From Bacteroidota bacterium (GTDB lineage: Bacteria > Bacteroidota > Bacteroidia > B-17B0 > Aurantibacillaceae): DNA of 64,000 bases. The position numbers and the translations under genes were made by a program. Within the stretch, counting starts at the first letter, position 1; each line of letters begins with the position of its first letter. Below are positions 22,120 to 34,400 of this stretch, one piece after another. The notes under the pieces were generated by a model, which searched no databases, was not told the origin of the DNA, and saw only the letters and a list, made by a program, of their open reading frames with translations. The DNA lies in the NCBI GenBank assembly GCA_963169355.1, contig CAUJCR010000008.1:93978-157977 (forward strand). The letters are read 5' to 3'.

Positions 22120-25100
22120 TTGCAGATTCAATTAGTTGGATTTCTTCGGGACTTAGTTCGTATAATTCATAAACCAATTGGTCTATTTTGTTTTCAATTG
22201 ATTTAATTTTATTATTTAAACTATCAATTTCAGAAGTTTTTGTAGTAATAATTTTCTCGGCAATAAGCTCCGAAATAGAATTAACATACGCTTCTAGTAA
22301 GTTTTCCTTCTTTTTATCAATATTTACTAATAATGGAACTTCAAGCAATGGTTCTTTATCAATTTGTAATTGTTCACCTTGCTTTTTACCTTTATTATAT
22401 AGCCAAAAGTATATTAGGCTTGAATTGAGTAAAGCCGTTAAATATTTTAGATTCACGTGATTAGGTTTCAATACAAAATATGTTTGCGAAACATAACACG
22501 GAAAATTAGTATAGGTAAATGTTTGGATTTTGGTTTTTCTTAATGAAATTATTTTTTCTCCTTCAAAAAACTTTTGGTCTCTTGCTCTATGTAAACCATA
22601 AGGACCAAAATCGGAAGTGATTACTTGGGCAAATTTATCAAGATGTTTTTTTACATTTGGGTAGTTAGTAATGTTTTGCCTCACGTTTTTATCGGCATAA
22701 ATTACCCATAATGAATTTTTGGGATTACCATAAAATCTATGAAGCTCACTTGTTGTGTAAAATGGTTTAATAATCTTTTTTTCTTCTGTATTAAAATTAA
22801 AACTTTTCTTTTCTTTATCTGAAAGATTAAAAATACCATCTCCTTTTTTTATAGAATTAGATTTTAAAATTTCAATATGGCCATCTAAAACAAAATCTTG
22901 ATGCACGTCAATGCCAGTAGCAACTTCTTCACTCTTTAAATAATAATTTGCCCTACTTTTTATTTTATCAAGTACATTGGTTATTTGGCTATCATTAAAC
23001 GAAAGTAATTGGTTTAATGCTTTAGGGTTAATGGTGGTTTTAATTTGAATTAATACCGCTTTATTTCTTTTAGTTTTAATTGCTTCGTTAAGTACAATTG
23101 TTGTAGCTTTTTTATCTATAATTTTATTATATAACAAATTATAAGGTTTTGTTGGTTTGTTTTTTTCTAAAACAAATATCATTGTTTGGATACTTGCATC
23201 TTCAAAAACCTTGTAATTATTAAAATCTATATAATCAACTATTTTAGAGTCTGCTAACACTTTGTTTCTCATAATGGAAGCTCCAGCATTGGTAATCCAG
23301 TTGTTTGGAGCAATATAACCTAACAAACCATTTTCCTTTAAAATATCTATACCCCAACATGTAAAAAAATACCACAAATCCATTTTCCCCTCATAATATT
23401 TTGATAGGTATGATTTTTTTATAATCTCAAATGGTGTTTTATCTGTATATTCTTTTACATAAGGCGGATTACCAATTACCGCATCAAAACCACCTTGTTT
23501 AAACACATTAGGAAAGGCTACTTTCCAATCAAAGGGTTTAATTTTATGTTCTAGTGCTTGGCGGGCTACTTTATCAAGGTTTAATTCGTTTTCGGTAAAA
23601 TCAAAGCCAACTAATGAGTTTCCATTCACAATGTTTTTATCCAAGTCGGGCAACACACGGGTGTGGTGCAGTGTTATTTGTTGTTTTACAGATGAAGCCG
23701 TTTCGCCCTCCATACATTTTAGCAGTAAACTAAGTTTACTTACTTCAACAGCGTTTTCATCTAAATCTACCCCAAATATATTATTGGTTAATATTTTTCG
23801 TTTTTCAACGGTGGTTAAAGTGCCATCGGGGTTTAACTCTTTGCTAGTAGGCGATTTTTTGTAATAGTAATTTTGATGATAGTTTAATAAATATTTAAAA
23901 GCACCTAGCAAAAATGAGCCACTGCCACAAGCGGGGTCAACAATTTTTATTCTCTCAATTTCTTTTGGTGTTTTTCCTTCTATTAATTTTCCTACGGTGT
24001 TTTCTACAATATAATCTACAATGTATTGTGGGGTGTAATAAACTCCGCCTGCTTTGCGTACTTCGGGTTTTTCTTCAATTTTTATATTGTGCCCAGCCGT
24101 TATACGAATTACTTTACCCAAAAACTGCTCGTAGGCGTTTCCTAAAATTTCAACAGGCATTAAGTAAAAAGAGTAATCGCTTTTAGGCGGGTACAGCTCT
24201 TCAATAATATCGCGCAGGGTTTTGTCTTCTATTTTTAGTTTTTCGGTAATGCAGCCATCTTGAAAATGAAATAAACCCGAGTTGTATTTTTGGTCGGCGG
24301 CATAAAACAAATCAAACAAGTGTTTATAAATGTGAGCTGTTTTAGCTACGGCTTGCAGTTGCCCAAAAGGTTCTACATCACGCTCTTCGCAAAAACGCAG
24401 AAAAATAAGTCGGTCTAACAGTAATTGTACAGCGTGGTTAAGTTCTTCGCTGGTAATTTTATAATTATTGGTGGCAATGCTTTTGGCTAGTTTTAAGCGC
24501 CATTTTTCGAGGCTTTCAACAAAATCTTTATCAAGCGTTACATTACCTTTTTTTTGTGTTTTGTCTTTTATAAAGTTTTGAAAGTTGCCATTGTAAATGG
24601 CTTCACGACTAAAGGTATCGTAAATAAAATCGAAATTACTTTCAAACTCATCGCAGGTAAAATATTTAATGCGTGCAAATTTGGCATCGCTGCTAGAAGT
24701 TTGTTTTTGTGTGCAATCGTAAACAGCAAACTCGGCAAAATTAAATAGTATGGTAATAGGAGTTTTACCTGCCCGCCCATACCAACGAGCTTGTTGGGCA
24801 GCATCTTTATCGGTTTTTAGTTTTACAAAAGCACCTTTGGCTTCTAAAAAAAACAAACGGGCATCGCTACCAGGTAATCTAAAACCATAATCGGGGGCAC
24901 GTTTTGTTTTTCGGCTAGTAACTCTATCTTGGGTAATAACTTCTCTTAAATAAGGTGCAATACCACGGCTTTCAATATCCCAACCCAGTGCACGCAAAAA
25001 TGGTTTTACAAATTGCTCTTCGCAATGGTTTTCTAAAAACTCTTTAGATAAATGATAGGCTTTGTTTCTTTCAAAGTCTTCAACTAGTTCTTTAATTTTT

Positions 25101-25123
25101 AATAGGGCTTCCTTCTTCGCCAT
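22106..25123 (-). CDS. Type IIG (Eco57I-like) restriction-modification enzyme
   Basis: The 1005-residue single-chain enzyme has an N-terminal PD-(D/E)XK nuclease (APDYGF at about 76-81, then FFLEAKG with Glu94 and Lys96). A helical linker leads to a gamma-type adenine methyltransferase (motif I DPACGSGSFLLG, motif IV IGNPPYVKEYT) and a TaqI-like specificity domain (WVIYADKNVRQNI; SQTYFVLKPNHVNLKYLTAL). It methylates and cuts DNA at an asymmetric site that cannot be read from sequence. All active-site motifs appear intact. It lies beside a hairpin repeat element and a small partner gene, in a defence locus inserted between rnc and psd. Confidence 0.9.
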   Translation of the reverse strand: MAKKEALLKIKELVEDFERNKAYHLSKEFLENHCEEQFVKPFLRALGWDIESRGIAPYLREVITQDRVTSRKTKRAPDYGFRLPGSDARLFFLEAKGAFVKLKTDKDAAQQARWYGRAGKTPITILFNFAEFAVYDCTQKQTSSSDAKFARIKYFTCDEFESNFDFIYDTFSREAIYNGNFQNFIKDKTQKKGNVTLDKDFVESLEKWRLKLAKSIATNNYKITSEELNHAVQLLLDRLIFLRFCEERDVEPFGQLQAVAKTAHIYKHLFDLFYAADQKYNSGLFHFQDGCITEKLKIEDKTLRDIIEELYPPKSDYSFYLMPVEILGNAYEQFLGKVIRITAGHNIKIEEKPEVRKAGGVYYTPQYIVDYIVENTVGKLIEGKTPKEIERIKIVDPACGSGSFLLGAFKYLLNYHQNYYYKKSPTSKELNPDGTLTTVEKRKILTNNIFGVDLDENAVEVSKLSLLLKCMEGETASSVKQQITLHHTRVLPDLDKNIVNGNSLVGFDFTENELNLDKVARQALEHKIKPFDWKVAFPNVFKQGGFDAVIGNPPYVKEYTDKTPFEIIKKSYLSKYYEGKMDLWYFFTCWGIDILKENGLLGYIAPNNWITNAGASIMRNKVLADSKIVDYIDFNNYKVFEDASIQTMIFVLEKNKPTKPYNLLYNKIIDKKATTIVLNEAIKTKRNKAVLIQIKTTINPKALNQLLSFNDSQITNVLDKIKSRANYYLKSEEVATGIDVHQDFVLDGHIEILKSNSIKKGDGIFNLSDKEKKSFNFNTEEKKIIKPFYTTSELHRFYGNPKNSLWVIYADKNVRQNITNYPNVKKHLDKFAQVITSDFGPYGLHRARDQKFFEGEKIISLRKTKIQTFTYTNFPCYVSQTYFVLKPNHVNLKYLTALLNSSLIYFWLYNKGKKQGEQLQIDKEPLLEVPLLVNIDKKKENLLEAYVNSISELIAEKIITTKTSEIDSLNNKIKSIENKIDQLVYELYELSPEEIQLIESANESH

Positions 25124-25246
25124 AAAATGCTATTATTAACGAGGCTTAAATATACTATTATATGATGGGATTCAGGAGATTTGTTAAAAGGTTGTTTACG
25201 GTGTTGAAAAGTTGGTTTTTAGCAAGGTTTTAAGAAGCTTTAGATG

Positions 25247-26155
25247 CTAAGTGGGGTTTTGGTTTTTGTCTATTATTCGGTTTATTGTTTCAATTTGTTT
25301 GTCAATTTCGGTTTGTGAAATATCAGTCATACTTTCAATTTGTGTAATAAGATCAATTACACTGTTGTCTTCAAGAGCAATGTTCAATAATTCTTCAAAG
25401 TGTTTCGCTCCAAGAACGGATTTTAATCTTGAGATTTGAGCTGAATTTAGTACACCAATCATTGGTATATCAATCCCGAATTTCTTAGAAAAATCATAAT
25501 CGATAATTCCAATTGGAAATTTTAAAAGGTGAAGTGTTAAAATAATTCTTACAACTTTTTGAGCTGTCTCAAGCCAGTTACTAAAACCAGTTTTCTCAAA
25601 TGTCTGTGTATTAGATTTAAGAAGACCAATTTGATTTGAGTATTTTGCACCTTTAGAATGTACGTAGTTGTGTAAGTATTCAAGGTTTTGTATTTCTGTA
25701 CATAGATCGTAAGCATCCTGAAATTTCAGAATATTCGGGTGTTTAATAAGTATTTTCCAAATTTCTTTGAAATATGGAGTGTCGTTCTTCTTACCATCTT
25801 CTGATTGGAGCCAACCTTGGACTGTTTTATGTCCTTCGTTATTTATATTGTAGTATACTGATAGTAACCCTGTCTCCAAAACAGATCGTAACGATGTCAT
25901 TGACTGTTTATAAAGTCCTTGCGAGCATAGTAGAAATGATATTTCAAATTCCTCAAAAGCCTCTGTAATAGGGAAGTAGTGACCTGACCACCAACTTTCT
26001 GTCGTATGAGGTATTAAATCTTTAATGGATTCAAAAGCCCAACATAATTCAAACAGTTGTCTATCAATTTCTTTATTGTTTTCAAGGAACTCAACTGTCT
26101 GTTGTTGAACAGAAGTTGAATTATCAAAATTATATGTGAAAGGTAGAAAATTCAT
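25247..26155 (-). CDS. Hypothetical alpha-helical protein
   Basis: The 302-residue product is predicted almost entirely helical. Segments such as LYKQSMTSLRSVLETGLLSV and LEYLHNYVHSKG recall HEPN/DUF5677-like helical bundles found near restriction systems, but I cannot confirm the catalytic Arg-x4-6-His motif. It is 91 bp upstream (in its transcription direction) of nothing obvious and stands apart from the RM genes by 123 bp. A defence role is possible from location only. Confidence 0.5.
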   Translation of the reverse strand: MNFLPFTYNFDNSTSVQQQTVEFLENNKEIDRQLFELCWAFESIKDLIPHTTESWWSGHYFPITEAFEEFEISFLLCSQGLYKQSMTSLRSVLETGLLSVYYNINNEGHKTVQGWLQSEDGKKNDTPYFKEIWKILIKHPNILKFQDAYDLCTEIQNLEYLHNYVHSKGAKYSNQIGLLKSNTQTFEKTGFSNWLETAQKVVRIILTLHLLKFPIGIIDYDFSKKFGIDIPMIGVLNSAQISRLKSVLGAKHFEELLNIALEDNSVIDLITQIESMTDISQTEIDKQIETINRIIDKNQNPT

Positions 26156-26285
26156 AACATTATAGTAACTTCTTAAAATTTTATCCGCTATGTGTTTATT
26201 CTTCTAGTGGTTGTTCATCAACTTTTTTATTCAGTAAAATTGTTCCCGCTCCGTAGTCATTTGTAATGCTGCGACAATAAAAATA

Positions 26286-26307
26286 AAAACCGTAGTTAAT
26301 CGCTACG
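26286..26307 (-). terminator. Terminator overlapping the stop of the 26303 gene
   Basis: CGTAG-CGATTAA-CTACG on the minus strand is followed by GTTTTTATTTTTATT. The TAG stop codon forms part of the stem. Confidence 0.65.
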
Positions 26308-26692
26308 ATTTTTTTATAGATTTAGCCATGTGAGAGAACATGTGTTGTAACACAGGCATTACAATTTGCGTAACGTAAATAGCATCAATAATAACTTTAC
26401 CGTTGTAAGGCTTAACAAGTTCGTTAGCTTGCGCTAATATGTTATCATACTTATGCAACACAATAGTAAAACCATTGGTGTTTTGGTTTATAAAATCGGG
26501 AGTTTGTAACAAGGCACTAATGTTTTTTAAAACAGTATCAGGTTCTCTATCGTGCTCAACTAAAGGGTTAAATGCAAAACCGCTATAAGCATCAACAAAC
26601 ATAAAAATAAACACATCGCCATCTTTTTGGGTTGGCATATCAGCAGGAAACAAACACACGTATTGTAAAGGTTTGGTGGCTTTAAGTGGCAT
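26303..26692 (-). CDS. Conserved-looking hypothetical protein, possible RNase H-fold relic
   Basis: I prefer ATG 26692 (129 residues). The longer TTG start at 26719 would add a run of seven asparagines encoded by an AAT/AAC trinucleotide tract, which looks like untranslated sequence. The core DVFIFMFVDAYSGFAF followed by TIVLHKYDNI resembles the first strands of an integrase/RNase H fold, but the catalytic residues are incomplete. Function unknown. It lies upstream of psd on the same strand order, separated by about 170 bp. Confidence 0.5.
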   Translation of the reverse strand: MPLKATKPLQYVCLFPADMPTQKDGDVFIFMFVDAYSGFAFNPLVEHDREPDTVLKNISALLQTPDFINQNTNGFTIVLHKYDNILAQANELVKPYNGKVIIDAIYVTQIVMPVLQHMFSHMAKSIKKS

Positions 26693-26865
26693 ATTATTAT
26701 TGTTATTATTATTACTCAAGTTCTAAACTTTCAATCATTTCTTTCAATTTATTTTCTTTCAAATTACCCCCCACTCTGTGGCATCTGCGCTAATGCTACA
26801 CACAGGTTTCGCTGTTAGTTATAAGCTTATTCCCTTTATGAATTTTTTATTAAGTCAAAGCGTTT

Positions 26866-27525
26866 TTAAAACTCAGCAATAATGGATTGAGAACCTTTTA
26901 CTACTTCTCCCATTTTTACTTTTAGTTTGGTATCTAAGGGCAAGTATAAATCTACACGAGAGCCAAATTTAATAAAGCCCATTTCTCCACATTGGGTTGC
27001 TTTATCGCCCTCTTTGCAGTACATCACAATTCTACGTGCTAAAGCTCCTGCTACTTGCCTAAATAATACCGATTTACCATTGCTAGCATGTTTTACAACT
27101 ACACTAGTGCGTTCGTTTTCGGTACTAGCTTTTGGTAATGAGGCTACCAAAAATTTTCCGGGGTGATACTTAGCATACGTAACATCGCCCGCAATAGGAA
27201 AACGATTAACATGCACATTAATAGGCGACATAAAAATAGATACTTGAATGCGTTTATCTTTAAAATATTCGGTTTCTTCTGTTTCTTCTATCACCACTAC
27301 TTTGCCATCGGCTGGCGCTATAATAGCATTTTCGTTAATGGTATGCACTCGACTTGGATGACGAAAAAATTGTAACACTACTATTAATAAAAAAGCAGAT
27401 AAGGTGTAGGCAAACCAATGTGCAATAGCAAATTCTGGAAAAATTAATTTAGCAATAGTAATAATAATAGTGCTAAATAAAATAGTAAGTAATAATGTAG
27501 GGTATCCTTCTTTGTGAAATTTCAT
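26866..27525 (-). CDS. psd: Phosphatidylserine decarboxylase (short form)
   Basis: The 219-residue protein is the short PSD type. It has two N-terminal membrane helices, the motif APADGKVVVIEE, NVHVNRFPIAGDV, and the self-cleavage site FGSRVDLYLP, where Ser becomes the pyruvoyl group. It decarboxylates phosphatidylserine to phosphatidylethanolamine at the inner membrane. Length and motif order are typical. Confidence 0.93.
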   Translation of the reverse strand: MKFHKEGYPTLLLTILFSTIIITIAKLIFPEFAIAHWFAYTLSAFLLIVVLQFFRHPSRVHTINENAIIAPADGKVVVIEETEETEYFKDKRIQVSIFMSPINVHVNRFPIAGDVTYAKYHPGKFLVASLPKASTENERTSVVVKHASNGKSVLFRQVAGALARRIVMYCKEGDKATQCGEMGFIKFGSRVDLYLPLDTKLKVKMGEVVKGSQSIIAEF

Positions 27526-27570
27526 GTATGATGTTTTAGAGGCGTAAATATACGTAAGTATTATGATTAA

Positions 27571-28494
27571 CTAATATTGAGCGTCTTCTTTCCAATGTTT
27601 ACTTTGTTGTTTTGAAAAACGAAGTCCCAGCATCAATTCGTGTGTACCCGATGAATATTTACGCAAATTAGTTGTTGTAAAATCATACGAATAACCTATC
27701 ATTAAATAATTTTTATACATAAAGCCCACTAAAGCAGTTACAGCATCATGATGGCGATAGCCTACACCCAACCACACTTGCTCTTGATAAATTGCTCTAG
27801 CGCCTAAATCAATTTCAACAGGAGCTGGCTTGGCGTACTTAACTAAAAACGAAGGTTCAACTTTAAAATCGTCATTCAGTTTTATTTTGTAAGCTCCATT
27901 TAAAATAAAATGTGTTACCAAAGTTCCTTTATCATCTCCGTTAGGATATAATTTTATAGGGCTTTGATACAATTGTGGTGCACTAAATCCAATGTACCAA
28001 TCATCACGATGCACCATGATGCCTGCTCCAAAATCAGGAACAATTTTAGTTTGATACTGCGTTAATAAATTATCATCGCCCGCATCGTGTAAGTGTAATT
28101 TATGACCATCAATACCCCATTGTTGAATGCCAGCCGTTAGACCTAATGATACTCTAACTTTTTTGGTAAGGTTAATATGATACGCATAAGAAGCATTAAT
28201 GCCTATTCTTCGTGTAGGGCCTACAATATCTGTATAAATATGTGTGCCCCAACCCATGTGTCTGTTTTTAAAAGGACTATGAAGTGTAAGCATATAAGTA
28301 CGAGGCGCATCTGTCATGCCTACCCATTGGTAACGGTTATTAGAACGCACATCGCCATATTCATTTTTTCCAGAAACAGCAGGATTAATAGCTAAGTCGT
28401 TAAGCATATACTGTGTGTATTGAGGCAGTTGTTGCGCCACTACCTGCATACTCAGTATCAGTATAAAAACCGTTATGTATTTTATTTCTTTCAT
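27571..28494 (-). CDS. PorP/SprF family type IX secretion outer-membrane protein
   Basis: The 307-residue product has a signal peptide (ITVFILILSMQVVAQ) followed by the family start QLPQYTQYMLNDLAINPAVSG. A beta-barrel pattern continues to the end (LMIGYSYDFTTTNLRKYSSG). PorP/SprF proteins anchor or help deliver specific type IX cargo to the cell surface. The gene follows the SprB-like adhesin by one base, so it is almost certainly the dedicated partner of that adhesin, as SprF is of SprB. Confidence 0.92.
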   Translation of the reverse strand: MKEIKYITVFILILSMQVVAQQLPQYTQYMLNDLAINPAVSGKNEYGDVRSNNRYQWVGMTDAPRTYMLTLHSPFKNRHMGWGTHIYTDIVGPTRRIGINASYAYHINLTKKVRVSLGLTAGIQQWGIDGHKLHLHDAGDDNLLTQYQTKIVPDFGAGIMVHRDDWYIGFSAPQLYQSPIKLYPNGDDKGTLVTHFILNGAYKIKLNDDFKVEPSFLVKYAKPAPVEIDLGARAIYQEQVWLGVGYRHHDAVTALVGFMYKNYLMIGYSYDFTTTNLRKYSSGTHELMLGLRFSKQQSKHWKEDAQY

Positions 28495-28495
28495 T

Positions 28496-31400
28496 TTATC
28501 TAAATATCGTTAACGGACTTGTAAATGGTTTTGGATACGATGGATGATTTAACTTCACCACATAATAATAAGTTCCTACTGGTAAATCTTTACCTTTATA
28601 TTTTCCATTAAATGGCACTGCATATCCTTTTGAGTAAAATAATTGTTCACCCCAACGGTTATACACCTCTACTTCGCAATCTGGGAATTGATAAATGAAA
28701 TCAATTTGCCATACATCATTTTTACCATCACCATTAGGCGAGAAACCGTTAGGGATGGTTATTTCAGGATATACATATACTGTAACGGTATCCGAATTTG
28801 TACAACCATTGGCATCTACTAAAGTAACTGTATAAATAGTAGTAACTGTGGTGCTAGTAGTAGGGTTTGGATTTGTAGGATTATCTAATCCCGAAATTGG
28901 TAACCAAGTAATAGTGCCTCCACCAGGCGCTGTTGGATTTCCACCAATTGTACCTGTTCCAAAAATTGGAATACTAAGCATAGGTCCTGCATCTACACTT
29001 GGTAATGGTAAAGAATTAACAACAATGGTATCTTGATCAATACACACACCATTAGTAGCCGTTAATACATAAGTACTTGTTCCAGTAGCAGGTGTTACGG
29101 TTGTAATTAAGGTATTAGAAATAACCGTACCCGAAGGAATCTCAGACCATTGATAAGTAACTCCTCCATTTGAGTTAGAACCATCTAATTGTAAAGTTCC
29201 GTTTTGACAGAAGATAGTATCGTTACCTGCAATTGCATTAACGGTAAGTGTAGAGTTAATGATGAATGTAGAATCAATCACACAGCCGCCATTATCGGTT
29301 AAAACTAAAGTGTGTGTACCAGATAATACATTCGTTAAATCTTCAGTAGTATTGCCTGTTGGAGTCCATGAATATGTGTAAGGAGTTACACCACCCGATA
29401 CAGTTACGTCAATAGCGCCGTCAGGTGCGGTATTACAACTCGCATCAGTAATAGTAGCGGTAAGTGTTAGTGTTGGCGGATTAGATAAAGAATAACTATC
29501 AGTAGCTGAACAACCATTGGCATCTTGTATAGTAATGGTATAATTTCCAGTACACAAACTATTGGTAGTAGCTGTATTCACATTGTTTGGTGTCCAAGTA
29601 AATGTATAAGGCATCGTTCCTCCAACTGGAATGGCTGTTAAAGTACCATTACAATCGTCATGACATTTAGGATTATGTAAATCTGGTGCACTAAATGCAA
29701 TTGGATTGACGGTGCTAAGCGAATAGTTTCTAATAGCTTTACAACCTGCAGCATCTGTTACCTCTACCGAATATACACCAGCGCATAATGCACTAACGGT
29801 GTTTGTACTAGCTCCATTCGACCAAGCCGTTGTATAAGTTGGTGTGCCTCCCGAAATAGTAATTGAAATACTTCCATCACACAAGCCGCTACAAGAAACA
29901 TCTTCTTCTACAGATGCAATAGATGGGGCATTAAATGATTGAACTGTATAAATTTCAGTTTTAGAACAATTTCCATCGCTTACCGTTAAGGTATAAACTC
30001 CAGGTGCTAAATTGGTTAATGTAGCCGTATTACCTGCTGGCAACCACGCATACGTATAAGTTCCAGTTCCGCCACTCACATTAACCGTAATGGAACCAGT
30101 TGATGAAGTACAAGAAGATTGACTAACCTGAGAAGTTACTGTTAAGTCGGTAACTGCATTAATTACCACGCTTGCTGTTCTTGAACAACCATTCGCATCA
30201 ATCATATTACAATAATAAACACCAGCACACAATCCAGTTAACCCAGGTGTAGTAGAATTGTCATGCACCCAATGATAAGATATTGGAGCAGTACCACCTA
30301 CTGCTGTTACACTTGCTGTACCATCGCAACTACCCGAGCAGGTTACATCAGTTGTTGTAATTGTTTCTCCAGTAATACTCGACGAACTATTAATAACAAC
30401 ACTTGTTGTATTTACACAACCATTGGCATCTGTAATTTGAACAGCATATAACCCTGCACATAAATTTGTAGCCGTATTAGAAGTTTGATTATTGGTCCAT
30501 AAATAAGTATAACCTGGTGTGCCACCTACTGGATTTATGACTGCCGAGCCATTACATGCACCGCAGCTAGGTTGAGTAATAGTTGGTGTAAATGTAACTG
30601 GAGGTGTAGAACCTAAATGAGCAGGAATTTGATTATAACAGCCATTCGCATCGGTAATTGTTACCGAATAATCTCCTGTACATAATCCAAATGCTGAGTT
30701 CCCTACTTGCCCCAATGGATCATTCCATTGTAAAGTATATGGCGCTACACCACCTGCAATATTGGTAGCAGTAAGCACACCGTTACAATCATTAAAACAT
30801 ATATTATCAACAGCTAACGTTGTGCTTGTAATAGTGGTAATACTTGGGATGTTATATGTAAATACATTTGTACAATTATTAGCATCTGTAATTGTAGCCG
30901 TTAATGGTCCAGGGCAAAGATTTGTTAAGGTTCCAGTATTTGCACTTGGTGTCCAAGAATAAGTATAAGGAGCAACACCACCCGTTGGTGTTAAGGCAAT
31001 AGAACCATTACAATTTCCAAAACAAGCAGCACTTGTAATACTTTCGTTATCATCAATAGCTGCTGGCTCAGTTACTACAAAACTGGTATCTACACTACAA
31101 CCATTAGCATCTTCTAAATGTAAACTATAAGTGCCTGCACCAATGTTTTCTAAATCTTCAGTAGTAATGCTTCCTGTAGGTGTCCAAGTGTAGGAATATC
31201 CTGGCACACCACCCGAAACAGTAATATTTATAGTGCCATTAGTTGCTGCATTACAAGTAACATTAGAAATAGTGGCAGTGATACTAATAGTTGGTGGTCC
31301 GGTTAAAGTATAAGTTTCAGTTGATGGACAAGAATTAGCGTCAGCCACGGTTACTGAATAATTTCCAGCACATAATCCATTGGCTATATTGGTTGTAGAA

Positions 31401-34400
31401 GTTGAAGTTGTCCAAGTATAAGTATAAGGCAATATACCCCCGCTTGCAATTGTAGTTACTACACCATTACAATTATTATTACATAAAGGATTATCAACAT
31501 CAGCTACACTAAATACAATTGGTGGAGGCGTTGCAATAGAGAAATTTTTAACCGCCGAACATCCAGCAGCATCAGTTACTAAAACTGAATAATTTCCAGC
31601 ACATAAATTATTAATTGAATTTGTGCTAGCTCCATTCGACCAAACAATGGTATATACAGGTGTTCCTCCAGAAATTGTCATGTTTATACTACCATCGCAA
31701 ACACCATTACAACTAGCACTTTGTTGGCTTGTGCTTAATAAAGGTCCATTAATTGAATTAATAGCATAAGTTTGTGTTTGTGAGCAATTACCATCACTCA
31801 CAGTTAATGTATAAATACCAGCAGCTAAGTTAGTAATTGATGGTGTGTTTCCTGAAGGCAACCACGCATAAGTATAAGAACCACTTCCTCCTGTTACATT
31901 TACTGAAATGGAACCAGTACTAACCGAGCATGATGTTTGTGCAACTTGAGAAGTAAGTGTTAAAGTTGGCGTACTATTTATAAGCACCGTGGCTGTTCTT
32001 GTACAACCATTGGCATCAGTCATATTACAGTAATAGGTTCCTGGGCACAACCCATTTACTGATTGTGAAGTAGAATTATCGTGTAACCAATGGTAAGAGA
32101 TAGGTGTCGTACCTCCAATTGCAGTTACAGTAGCACTACCATCACAGGTTGCAGAACAAGATTGATTTGCTGTTAAAATTGTTTCGCTTGTAATACCCGA
32201 AGAGTTATTGATGACCACATTGGAATTACTAACGCAACCATTGCCATCTGTTACTTGAACCATATAAACACCCGAACACAAGCCACTAGCGGTATTACCC
32301 GTTTGAGCATTGCTCCACAAGTACGAATACGATGGTGTTCCACCTGTAGGATTTAAAACTGCAGTACCATTACACATACCACAAGCTGGATCGGTAATAG
32401 TTGGGTTAATGGTTATGGAAGAAGGTGAAGTAATTGTAGATTGATATTGATTGATACAACCATTTGCATCGGTAATAGTAACTGAATAAGTTCCATTACA
32501 AAGCCCATTAGCTTGAGCCGTTGTTTGTCCTAAAGGATCAGTCCATACGAAACTATATGGTGGTAAGCCACCTGCTACATTTGTTGCTACAATATTACCA
32601 TTGCAATTAGAGAAACAAGCATTATTAGTTGCAAAGGTATTAGCTGTTATATTGGTAATGCCTGGCACAACATAGGTTGCAGTTAATGTACAATTTAATC
32701 CATCTGTAATTGTTAATGAAAGTGTTCCTGGACATAAAGCGGTAAGTGTAGGAGTTGTAGCACCTGTACTCCAAGAATAAGTATAAGTTCCGTTACCACC
32801 CGTTGGATTTACTGCAATGCTACCATCACAAATTCCTAAACAGGTAGCACTAGTAATAATCTCATTATCATCTATGGCTTGCGGTTGCGTAATTGTTACA
32901 CTTTGAAAAAACACACAATTATTAGCGTCTTCTACCTGTGCTGTATAAGTGCCCGCACACAAACCAGTTACTAAACTATTAGTAGAAACAGGATTAATCC
33001 AACTAACTGTGTATGGCGCTAAACCACCTGTTACACCAGTAATATTAGCTGCGCCATTACAACTACCAACACATGTAACATTGGTTGAAGTAATTGTGGC
33101 GCCGCTTGGGCCATTAGAACTACTTAATGGAATGCTAACGGTAGTAGAACAAGATGCTGCATCGGTAACAACAACTGTATAAACCCCAGCTGACAATCCA
33201 GTTACTAAAGTATTTGTAGATTGTGCACCTGAAACTGGTGGCAACCAATTATAGGTATAAGGCGCTGTGCCATTAACTGCTGTTGCATTAATAGAACCAT
33301 TATTAGAACCACAGGTTGCAGGTGTAATACCAGGATTTACTGTAATAGCCGTTGGGTCGGTTAAGGTAACTGTTTGTGTAGCTTGGCAAGCATTAGCGTC
33401 AGACAATACTAAAGTATAAGTTCCAGAACACAAACCACTCACAGTTTGGTTCGTATTAGTAGGCGCAGACCAAGCATAGGTATATGGTGATGTACCACCA
33501 ATAGGACTTGCAGTAACAATACCATTACAAGCACTCGCACATGTTGGATTAGTGAAACTTGCATTCGCTAATAAAATAGCAGGATCTGTTAATGTTACAA
33601 CTGTTTGCCCTGTACATAGGCTATCATCCGTAACCGTGATCGTGTAATTTCCAGCGCACAATCCTATTGGATTAGGAACAGAACCACCAAATGGCACCCA
33701 ACTATAGGCGTATGGTGCGTTTCCACCAGTTACCGAGGTAGCTACACTTCCATTACAAGCGGCATTACAATTTGGATTCGTAACTGTAGCCGACACTACA
33801 ATTGGCAATGGTTCATTAATAACGAAACTCTGAGTTATCACACAGCCATTCGCATCTGTTACATTACCCGTATAAGTTCCAGCACACAAGCCTCCCACAG
33901 TTTGAGTAAGTGCAATAGGTGTTGTATTATATGAATAGTTATAAGGCGATACACCTCCCGTTGCATTTATAGTTGCAGTACCATTACATTGATTATTACA
34001 TTTAACATCTTGAGTTATTATGGTAGAAGTTAAGGCAGGTGGTTCGTTAATATCTACAGTTGCAGTAGTTACACAACCATTCGCATCGCTAACAGAAACT
34101 GTGTAAATTCCAGAACATACATTAACAATGGTATCAATATTTGCTCCAGTAAATGAACCTGTTGGCGCCCAGGTGTACGAATAAGGCGCTGTGCCGCCAG
34201 TTGCTAAAACTTTAATTCCGCCCGTACAACTTGCATTACATAAAACATCTTTTTTATTAAAACTTAAAGCTAAAGCCAATGGCTCTGTAATTACAAATGT
34301 ATTGGTTACTGTACAGTTATTAGCATCTGTAATATCAACAGAATAAGTACCTGCACATAATGAAGTTGGGTCTTCTACCGAACCTCCAGTAGGTAGCCAT

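Noticed and set aside
26693..26719. Poly-asparagine N-terminus of the 26303 gene
   Set aside because: It depends on a TTG start upstream of an AAT/AAC tract; ATG 26692 is simpler.
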